Below are positions 55,965 through 64,000 of a DNA stretch of 64,000 nt, one piece after another. The translations under genes and the position numbers were made by a program. Origin of the DNA: Balamuthia mandrillaris (taxonomy: Eukaryota; Discosea; Longamoebia; Balamuthiidae); the NCBI GenBank assembly GCA_031835245.1, contig JAVKOQ010000121.1, positions 1 to 64,000 on the forward strand, read 5' to 3'. The number at the start of each line of letters is the position of its first letter. Position 1 is the first letter of the stretch. The notes under the pieces were generated by a model. It had not been told where the DNA came from, searched no databases, and saw only the letters and a program-made list of their open reading frames with translations.

Positions 55965-57922
55965 TCAATGCTGAAGATGTTGTAGAGAGTAATAGGAATC
56001 GAGGAAGAAAGAACCAACAAACAAAGCGAACAGGAAGCGAGTGCGATAGTTGAGCAACGTGAGATTACGGCCTAACGTCGTGATGCTGATCTTCAATACG
56101 CGATGCACGCCCAAGCGAAGCGCAATGTCTCCCAAGATCTCAAAGCCCAGCAAGTAAAGATAGCGATACATCAGACCCCTGTACTGATCCTCCTCCAACA
56201 AGCCGATAGAGGGATAGAGATCCTTGTTGTGGCTCCAACGCACCAACAGGGAGAAGAAGATGGAGCCCACGAGGGAGACGTACTCTGCCACTTCCTCGTA
56301 ATAATACTCCAAAGCGAGACTCCGAAGATGCTCCTCGTATGTTACTTCTGGGGGAGGTGTAGTTGTTGCTTTGTTGCTCTCTTCCTGTTGCTCTGCTTCC
56401 TGGTGTTGACGATGACGACAACAGCAACGAAGCAGCGAGAGCTTAAGAGCTTGGAGGCGCGGAGGAAGCCACATGTACTTGAAGTAATACCACCACCCCA
56501 ACATTTGCATTGGATACAGTATCAACTCCCACAAATAGACTGCCACTGATATGGCCACGGCTACTCCCCATCCCTTTTTTTTTTCCTCGTTTCAGACAAG
56601 CCAAGCCAAGAAGAAGAGAAGGAAGAAGAAAGAAGAGAGAAGGAAGACAGAAGAAGAGAAAGAAAGAAGGACGTACAGAGATACGAAGGAACAGGTTACG
56701 ATAGTAAAGATAAAAGGTGAATGGAACGGCAAACATGGTAAAGTACTTCACTTCTTGCACGTGAGGTAACTTCTTGTTCAACGCCAACATTATTTGAAAG
56801 ATGACCACCCTCACAAACTTTTGTTTTTGATGAACAGTCAGAAAACGACGAGCAAGAGGAAAAAAAGAACATCGCAGAAAGAAAGAAACCTGGTAAAGAA
56901 TGAGAGCACCAATGCTTGCTCCCACCGAGTCGAAGAGCTCGTAAGTCACGAACATTTCTTGTTCAAAGAGAATGAACAGAGGTAAGACATCGAACAAGAG
57001 AGAAAGGGCGGACGAGAATGAAAGAAAGAACAACTGGTACCAGTAAACAGTTGCAACCAGAACCAAATGAGCCCAAACATTAACTTGAAGACCAAACCTA
57101 TCAGGAAAAGGTAACAAGTTAGAAAGCAGAAGCAGAGAAGCAGAGGAAGTGCGAGAGAATGAGAATGCAAGGAGAAGACAGAGGAAGGGCACAAACCCCA
57201 GAACAGCATCGACCAGTTGACCGAATTGCGGAGAGCAGCCACCGAAGAGGTTTCCAGCCGCTTCTTGTCCACATAGGTAAGAAAGCAAAACAGATTGTAA
57301 AAGTAGCGAGAGCAATGCGTGTCCATCCTTCCCTGCCGACGGCGACTCCTGACCTTCTCCCTCTTTCTGTGTTGCTCCTCCACCTTGTTGGCCCCGATGC
57401 GAATGCGGCGTTGGGTGTTGACTTCTTCCTTGCCTCTTCTGTTTTCTCGCCATAACGTCTTTGTCGGGTGCGCGTCTTCATTCTCTCCTTCTGCTCCTTC
57501 TTTGGCCTTTCCTTTGCCCTCTGCTTCAGGTGGATGAGGATGAGAAGGAGGAAGGGAAGGAGGTCGATAGCGGGAGTAGTCTTCTACTGGAGAGCGGAGG
57601 GCTTGCTCCAAGTCGGATTCGTAGCTTCGAACAAAGGCCTCTTCAGGTCCTTGTATCGTCATCTCCAATTCTTCTCCAAAGTTATCATCATCGTCGTCAA
57701 GTGAGGGCTATCGTTTATAGTTAGAAAGAGTATGAGAGGGAGAGGACGGAGAGAGAGAAGTACCTTTGTGTTCGTTTTTGTGTGTCTTTGGATTTGTCTC
57801 ATTGGTCGCCACTTCTTTTGCTTCTTTGGCGAGTTACCTCCAACGCAAAACTCTTGTTCCTGTTTCAAAGCCTTTGTTTGTTGTTCATGTAACAAACAAG
57901 AAAGTAAGAAGAGACCAGAGCG

Positions 57923-57967
<45 letters not shown>

Positions 57968-58120
57968 GCAGAGAGAGAATAAAATTACCGGATAAGCCAT
58001 AATGGAACCATGCCGTGGTCTTCCATAATCCTCATCATCCTCGTCATCCTCTCCTCTATCCACCTCCTCTCCTTCCTCCCGTCCATCCTCACCACCGTCG
58101 CCACCATCCAAATAAGACAT
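55965..58120 (-). CDS. multi-pass membrane protein of unknown function
   Basis: I start at ATG 58120 (MSYLDGGDGGEDGREEGEE, acidic), exon end 57989. Continuing exons include ALKQEQEFCVGG and PSLDDDDNFGEELEMTIQGP..., with a (GA)n run in the first intron (57928-57970). After a charged cytoplasmic region come about six hydrophobic segments. One helix-rich loop has KFVRVVIFQIMLALNKKLPH, and others FYLYYRNLFLR and VAVYLWELILYPMQMLGWWY. The last exon ends FLDSYYSLQHLQH with stop at 55965. The family is not recognised. It lies just downstream of another membrane-protein frame (58180-59076), and the two may be one gene. Confidence 0.55.
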
Positions 58121-58179
58121 ATACACTCCCTCCTCTTCAATTTCGTCTTCTCCTACTGATGACGTTAATAGCGGTTCGC

Positions 58180-59076
58180 TCAACAAACCTTCTTCTCCTC
58201 TTTCACTTCTCTTCTTCTTTTTCTCTTTCTTTCCATCTTCTCTTTCTCTTTCTGCTTTCCTCCTCCTTCTTGTTGCATTATCATCATCGTGCGACGATCC
58301 CGCAGTCGCCGTCGTCGCTGTTGGAACCGCCTTCTCTTCCGTCCAAGCCGAATGCGGGAGATCAACAGGTGAAGGAAGAAACAGGCAAACACGCAGCAGA
58401 CATCAAAGAAAGCCAACGTCAAGAAGGCAAACTTCTCCTCCAACACCTCCATTCGGTGCAGGAGAAAGAGGTAGCCGCCCATCAGCAGCACGTAGAGGGT
58501 GCTGAAGAGGGTGATCAGCCAGGGAGAGCAGCCGGGGAGCAGCATGTCGAAGAAGGCCAACCAGCAGAGGAAGGAGTAGAAGTAATATAGGCTGACCACT
58601 ATAAGGAAGCCTATATGGCTGTCGACTTGGTCGTCGTCGTCCTGGTCATTTTTGTCATCTTCATTCGCTTTAGAAAAAGCAGAAGAAAAAGAAAAAGAAG
58701 AAGAGAAGGAAGAAGAGGAAGAGGAAGTAGACGAGGAGGAAGAAGAAGAGGAAGAAGAAGAGGAAGAAGAAGGGACTTGAACGGGTATTAAAAGCCATAA
58801 ACAGACGAGGAGAAAGGGGATTCCGAGGAATTGGAGGTAGATGAGGAAGGAGCGAGCGGAGATGGGGTTCTTTCGCCCTTCGTGCCACCGTTTCCTAGTG
58901 TACAAAGCATACTTGGCTTCATTCTGTTGCAACGAGGCAGCCGCGGAGGTAGAAGCAGAAGCAGAAGAACTCGAAGGGACAGAGCCGGCGCCAGAGTTAT
59001 TATTATTGTCCGGAGCGGAAACCGTCCATGGTGGCTGGTGCTGTTCCTCGGAGGGTCCTCCTTCGCTCGCTTTCAT
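58180..59076 (-). CDS. four-span membrane protein with poly-Ser loop
   Basis: ATG 59076 to TGA 58180, 298 residues in one open frame. The first ~65 residues are Ser/Ala-rich. Four hydrophobic segments follow (FLIYLQFLGIPFLLVCLWLL; LIVVSLYYFYSFLCWLAFF; WLITLFSTLYVLLMGGYLFL; AFLTLAFFDVCCVFACFFLH). A poly-Ser and acidic loop lies between the first two, and a very basic tail ends the frame. Another frame, open upstream of 58186, leads into the next gene, so the true 3' structure may involve splicing into it. No family recognised. Confidence 0.55.
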   Translation of the reverse strand: MKASEGGPSEEQHQPPWTVSAPDNNNNSGAGSVPSSSSASASTSAAASLQQNEAKYALYTRKRWHEGRKNPISARSFLIYLQFLGIPFLLVCLWLLIPVQVPSSSSSSSSSSSSSSTSSSSSSFSSSFSFSSAFSKANEDDKNDQDDDDQVDSHIGFLIVVSLYYFYSFLCWLAFFDMLLPGCSPWLITLFSTLYVLLMGGYLFLLHRMEVLEEKFAFLTLAFFDVCCVFACFFLHLLISRIRLGRKRRRFQQRRRRLRDRRTMMIMQQEGGGKQKEKEKMERKRKRRREVKEEKKVC

Positions 59077-59847
59077 CCTTCCGTTACGCTTGTCTAAAGC
59101 GTGCTTTTTCTTCCTTTAGAGCAAATGTGGAGAATTCCGGCAGACAAGAGAGCGGATAGGAGATTTGTCGACATTTAACCAAAATTCGTCGACTCTTGAT
59201 GGACATGAGCTCGGATAGGAGATTTGTCGACATTTTATCAAAATTCGTCGACTCTTGATAGACATGGGAGCGGACAGGAGATTTGTCGACATTTATCAAA
59301 ATTCGTCGACTCTTGATAGACATGAGAGCGGATAGGAGAGAAGTCGCATGGAGAGGAGTGAGGACACGAGAGACTCAGTTGGACACGAGAGAGGACAGGA
59401 GACATTCCAAAAAAAAGAAATGAAAAAAAGAAAAAAGAAAAAAGAAAAAAGAAACGAAAAGAATTTGATGGATGAGATGAACACAAAGGTTGACTCCACT
59501 CCACTTTTTGAGAAGCGCTTCTTTTTTTTAAACAAAAGGTAAGAATGCCAAGGGAGGAGAGGCACGATGAGAAGCCAGCACGAAAGGGTGAGTGATACTA
59601 GTGAAATAATGATTATTGAGGGAAAATGCAGCGAAACAGCCTCTTAGATTTCATTCTGCAGCGTCGTTTTCTGCCCGTTTCTTTTCTATGCGTTTCTTCT
59701 CTTCTCCTCCCCCTTCTCTTCTCTTCTCCGTCTTTTCGGCACAAAGTAGAAGAAAGACCAAAAGAAGGTGGGAGGAAGGGAGAGAAGCAGTTGTGAAAGT
59801 GGTGGTGTGCTTTGGGGGAGAAGAGAAGCAGGGAAGAGAGAGAGAGG
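59077..59847. promoter_or_regulatory. divergent intergenic region with tandem repeat
   Basis: Lies between the divergent membrane-protein and DOT1-like genes and should hold both promoters. It contains the 59-bp tandem repeat listed separately and an (AAAAAAG)n-like run at 59410-59460. Confidence 0.5.
59140..59345. repeat. 58-59-bp tandem repeat, about 3.4 units
   Basis: Units start near 59153, 59212, 59271 and 59329 with the words CGGATAGGAGATTTGTCGAC and AAAATTCGTCGACTCTTGAT. Each full unit contains two GTCGAC sites 17-18 bp apart. Copies differ at only a few bases, suggesting recent amplification or conserved spacing. Confidence 0.9.
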
Positions 59848-61450
59848 ATGGATCAAGACTTTTTGATGTGGGATGCCGAGTGGGAGAGAGCGTTCCCTGG
59901 CTTGTATGGCTCCGTCACGCTCAGCGATGCGCACGACATCCCGTGGAAGGAGATCTACTCCATTGAGGCTGTCTCTGGAGAAGACGCAGATACCTATGGA
60001 GAGGTGCCATTCCTTTCCTACCTTCATTCTAAGCTTGTTCTGCTTGTGCATGTTCTTCGTTCATCGTTCATCGTTCATCTTCTTCTTCCTCCTCTTCTTG
60101 CTATTGTTCTTGTTCTTGTTCTTGTTCCCGTGCTTGTTCTTCTTGTTCTTCTTCTTCTTCTTCTTCTTCTTCTTCTTCTTCTTCTTCTTCTTCTTCTTTC
60201 TGTTCTTCTTGTTCTTCTTTCTTCTTCCTCTTCATCTTCTTCTTCTTCTTCTTGTTCTTCTTCTTCTTCTTCTTCTTCTTCTTCTTGTTCTTGTTCTTCT
60301 TCTTCTTCTTCTTCTTCTTCTGCTTATTTTCTTTCTTATCCTTTTTGTCTATTAGATATCAGTCGAAAGTGTGGAAACATTGATAGAAAAGACTGGAATG
60401 AACGAGCAGGACGTGTTCTACGACCTGGGATGCGGACTTGGGAGAGTGGTCATCCATGTTGCTCTCTCCACAGACGTGAAAGCAGCCAAGGGATTGGAAC
60501 TCAGCAAGAGAAGGATCACATTCGCCAAGGAGGCCAAGAAGAAGTTGATGAAGAGAGTAGATAAAGACCCGGAGTACATTGAGCGTTGTCGAGAGATGCT
60601 TCGTGGCGGCTATATAGGACAGAGTGTCTTTGTGAAGAGCAACAGCGACAAGAAAGAAGAGAAAGAACCACAAGAGAAAGAGGAATCTGCCAACGCTTTT
60701 TTTGGAAAGAGCTCCTCTTCCTCTTCCTCGTCCTCCTCCTCTGGAAAGTTGTCCTCTTCTTCGAAGAAGATAACCACAAAGAAGCAGAAAAAGAAGATGG
60801 CAAACGCCGGAAAGAAAGCGGCCAAAAGTGTGGTAGAGAAGATATCCTTTGAGAGGAAAGACGTGACGAAAGGGAGTTGGAAGAAGGACGCCACCATCAT
60901 ATATATGTGCAGCACTTGCTTCTCTGCATCCGCCGTTCAGACGCTCTGCGTCAGCCTTTTGGAAGCGAAGAATCTGCGTTGGGTCGCAGCTTTGGACAGC
61001 CAGGATGATACGCCTCTTCTTGCTCCCTTCAACAAATGGTTCGAGCTGGTAGACACCTTTCCTATCAGGTAGCTTTTTTTTTCTTGTCCTCTTTTCCTTT
61101 GTTTCTTAGTTTCTTTCTATTCTCTTCTTCCTTTCGTCGTTATCTGTAACTAAACACAGTCTCCCTTATTTTGAAACAACACATAAACAAACAGGACTTC
61201 GTGGAGCCCAGAAGAGATAATGTATCTGTATCGTCCTCGAAGGCAAGAAACCTATATCGATAACATAATGACGGGCAGCGGTTACAACAACCATTGCTTC
61301 AGCCAAGAGTCCTTCTTCGGCGTGTCGGACAACAGCCCACGCAAAGACAAGATGATAAAGCACCACATGAACGCTTCCTGCCCTCTTCTCCTTCAGGAGC
61401 GACCTCAACCTCATCAACCCTACGACCCATCCGACGAACTACCAAAATGA
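59848..61450 (+). CDS. DOT1-like SAM-dependent methyltransferase
   Basis: Three phase-consistent exons, 59848-60003, 60356-61068 and 61195-61450, encode 374 residues. The SAM-binding motif I is VFYDLGCGLGRVVIHVAL, followed by AKGLELSKRRITFAKEAKKK. Downstream DATIIYMCSTCFSASAVQTL takes the place of the catalytic-strand motif of DOT1-type enzymes. About 75 residues between them (Glu/Lys-, poly-Ser- and Lys-rich) form a disordered insert. The C-terminal exon (SPEEIMYLYRPRR...) is His/Pro-rich. DOT1 proteins methylate histone H3 lysine 79; whether this protein does so or targets another protein is open. Intron 1 is a long TTC microsatellite. Confidence 0.72.
60100..60332. repeat. (TTC)n / (TTCTTG)n microsatellite in intron
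   Basis: Pyrimidine-rich sense-strand array with occasional G. It fills intron 1 of the DOT1-like gene and ends about 24 bases before the acceptor. Confidence 0.95.
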
Positions 61451-61564
61451 AGGCAGCAAAGGGAAGAGAAGAAAGGAAGAGAAGCAAGAAAGAACAGAAC
61501 AACAGACAAAGCGGAAATTTTGTTTTTACATGTAAAGAGTTGGAAAGAAGGATATTCTCTTTTC

Positions 61565-62145
61565 TCAATCGTTCTTTGCCAAAAGGCCTCGCCGCATTTC
61601 TTCCAGCTCAACGGCGATGCCTCTTCCCTTGTTTCGCACCCACTTTCTCTTGTTGTTTTGGGTATGTGTTGGTCGTTGTGTTTTGCCGCCGAAAGAGAAG
61701 TACTGCGGTTGTTCGTCGTCATCAAAGCCATCGTCGTCCTCCATTAAATAGGGGTTGTGATAGTTTGTCCGTTTTGTTTGTTGCTGTTGCTGTTGTTCAG
61801 CGGAGTGGAAAGGTGGGGATGCATTTGCCGTGGGATACTTTTGTATGAATATGGAGTAATCTGATTGCTCTGTTTTGTCAAAAGAGAAACCATTCAAAAA
61901 ATGAGAAGCAAGAAGCAAAAGAACAAAAAGCAAGAAGAAACGTTACCAGCGATAGAGTAAGAAGTGATTTCAGGTTTTCTGTATAGTTTCAATAACAGAG
62001 AGGAGAGCACGACGGATACAGAAGAGAGAGCCATGGCCAAGCCAGCTACCATAGGCGGAATCATGATTCCAAAAGGAACGCCAATGCCTGCTGCCAATGG
62101 GATACCTTTTCAAATAGTTTATTCAGTCATTCTCTGAAGAATACC

Positions 62146-62176
<31 letters not shown>

Positions 62177-64000
62177 AAGACAACGTACCAACAATATTAT
62201 AGATCATGGCCCACACGAAGTTGATCCTAATCCGTTTGAATGTCTTCCTGGAAAGGTCAATCGCTGTAATGACGTCCCTTAAGTCGCTCTTCACCAGCAC
62301 CACAGCGGCGGCCTCTATAGCAACATCTGTTCCAGCACCGATGGCAATGCCAACGTCTGCCTGCGCCAACGCGGGAGAGTCGTTGATGCCATCACCAACC
62401 ATCGCTACTACGTGCCCTTGCGACTGCAAGTGCTGCACTATTGTAACCTTATCCGCGGGAAGCACCTCAGCAAAGACGTTGGAAGCAGGGATGCTGCATT
62501 GCTTAGCGATGAAGAGAGCGGTTCGCTCGTTGTCGCCAGTGACCATGTAGCTCTCGATGTGTTGCATGCGGAGGCTGCGAAGGTACTCGACAGTACAAGC
62601 AGCTTCCCATTTGACGGTGTCAGCGATTGCTACAAGACCAAAAACATTGTCGTAAACGAGGTCCGCGTTGATCTTCTTCATCACTTCGGAGGAAGAAGAG
62701 GAAGAAGGAGATTGGAAAGCGCAAAGAATGACGGTTTTTCCTTCTGCTTCTAGCTGTTCCATTTGGCTGATTACTTCTGTTGTGATGTTCACTCCATTCT
62801 CTTCCATCCATCTCCGATTTCCTACCAACACACGAACTACGCTCTTGTTGGTGTTATTGTTGTTGTCTTGTTGAGATGTGGTCGTTCTCGCTGAGGAGGA
62901 GGAAGTCGGTCTTGTTGGTTTGTCGCAGAACTTGCCCATATCAATCACGATTTCGCCGCTAATTCCTCGTCCGCCCACATTCACAAAGTTTTTGACAAAG
63001 TTTTCTAGCTGAAGTTGGCTCGAACCAGCTCCTTCTTGGTTCTTATCAGTATTGTTGTCTCGAATCAGAAACTTGACTGTACTAATGTCAAAGTCTGCAC
63101 GTGAAAATGTATATGCGGATGAATGTTCCGCTTCTCGTCCTTCTTCTTCTCTTCCTCGTTCAACATTATCGTTTTGTTTTGCGGCGCTCTCTATATTGTA
63201 ATGGACTATGGCTTGGGCTAACGGATGCTCGCTCGAAGATTCCAAAACAGCTAACAGCTGCATAAAGTTGGAGGAAGATACTTTGGAAGTGAACAACTTG
63301 ATGTTGCTTACTTTTGGTTTGCCTAAATAAACAAAAGTACGAGTAGGTTTTCAGCAACAACAAAGGAAAGAAGTAAAGAAAGAAAAAGAGAGGAAAGGAT
63401 CAGTACCGTAGGTGAGAGTTCCAGTTTTATCGAATAGAACAGCGCTTATCTTATGAGCTGTTTCCAGATGAGCGCCACCTTTTATCAACACTCCTATTTG
63501 TTTGTTTTGTTTTTTTTTAAAGAAAAGTGAGAAATGAGAAATGAAAACAAAAGCGACGAACAGAATAAAACTGACCATTTTGAGCACCAGCACCAGTTCC
63601 AACCATTACTGCAGTAGGAGTTGCCAAACCGAGAGCACAGGGACATGCGATCACGATGACAGAAATACAAAACATGAGAGCAACGAGGAAGGAGTTGCTG
63701 CCTTCCATAATGGTGTGAGGGTCCACCGTTCCCGACCATCCCAAAATCAACCAAAGCAAGAAAGTAAACACGGCAAGCGCTACTACCACTGGTACAAAGT
63801 AGGCTGATACCTTATCTGCAAACGCCTGAAGTGTTGTTTGGTTCAAAAGATGTTAGAAATGAACTACCTCTGTGTGCAAACAAAGAGCAAAAAGAAAATA
63901 AAAAGAATGTACCTGAATGGGAGCTTTTTGTGTTTGGGCTTCTTCCACCAAACGAATGATTTGGGCTAAACCGGTTTCTTTCCCCACACGTTCAGCACGC
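61565..64000 (-). CDS. P1B-type (copper) transporting ATPase, N-terminus beyond the window
   Basis: Exons visible: 64000-63913 (partial), 63826-63576, 63493-63407, 63322-62189, 62105-61947 and 61869-61565; phases agree. In order there are [20 protein letters not shown], two membrane spans with the CPC metal-site motif ([19 protein letters not shown]), the phosphorylation site [21 protein letters not shown] (P1B His-Pro motif), [35 protein letters not shown], and the last two spans. The order matches Cu(I) ATPases of the ATP7/CopA type. The nucleotide-binding domain carries a Ser/Asn-rich insert. The C-terminal tail is poly-Gln and acidic. It exports copper from the cytosol into secretory compartments or out of the cell. 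Heavy-metal-binding domains, if present, lie past 64000. Confidence 0.93.

Overview
The window is one end of a eukaryotic chromosome. It opens with a short CCCTAA (TTAGGG-type) telomeric array, passes through about 16 kb of repeat-rich subtelomere, and continues into a compact, gene-dense arm. Genes have many short GT-AG introns, intergenic gaps are often under 300 bp, and coding and intron sequence is full of microsatellites. The protein content points to a free-living amoebozoan, possibly a discosean: two SHK-type kinase-SH2 proteins, an FG-GAP receptor tyrosine-type kinase, an NRF-6-type acyltransferase and Rho/RhoGAP genes. The species cannot be fixed from sequence alone. Exon models marked 'phase-consistent' were built by hand from splice sites and sum to a whole number of codons.

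Layout. 1-4100: telomere, a 57-bp direct repeat, tetranucleotide runs and a degenerate minisatellite. 4149-6631 (+): a low-complexity protein with a candidate 2-oxoglutarate/Fe(II) (TET/JBP-like) oxygenase core. 6990-11869 (-): a multi-exon low-complexity protein, convergent with the former. 12290-14190: about 20 copies of a ~100-bp minisatellite. 14500-15781: GC-rich hairpin repeats fused to a broken Ty1/copia gag. 16711-22025 (-): a complete four-domain voltage-gated cation channel. 22502-24855 (+): a Ycf45/SpoIIIAA-like ATPase. 25294-27754 (-): an F-box protein fused to an atypical Rho GTPase fold. 27955-30196 (+): a tandem RhoGAP protein, divergent from the former across 200 bp. 30525-33395 (+): an NRF-6-type membrane acyltransferase. 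33525-34653 (-): an NYN/PIN-like protein with SUMO-interaction-like motifs. 35067-36123 (+): 5-formyl-THF cyclo-ligase. 36908-39659 (+): a SAPS-domain phosphatase regulator. Three tRNA-Lys(UUU) genes lie at 39.8, 40.3 and 44.6 kb. 40530-44252 (-): an FG-GAP receptor kinase. 44864-47425 (-): a disordered protein. 47955-50264 (-) and 51287-54306 (+): divergent SHK kinase paralogues. 54438-55904 (+): unknown. 55965-59076 (-): multi-pass membrane proteins. 59848-61450 (+): a DOT1-like methyltransferase. 61565-64000 (-): a P1B copper-type ATPase that runs off the window.

The most notable locus is 25.3-30.2 kb. An F-box (SCF adaptor module) is joined in one 11-exon gene to a Rho-family fold whose G1, G3 and G4 motifs are altered. 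It sits head-to-head with a gene carrying two RhoGAP-like domains. By analogy with metazoan RhoBTB (atypical Rho plus a cullin-3 adaptor), this may be an independently evolved Rho-ubiquitin adaptor; that function is inference. Signalling genes dominate the rest of the arm (a channel, three kinases, a phosphatase regulator), but nothing in the sequence shows they share one pathway.
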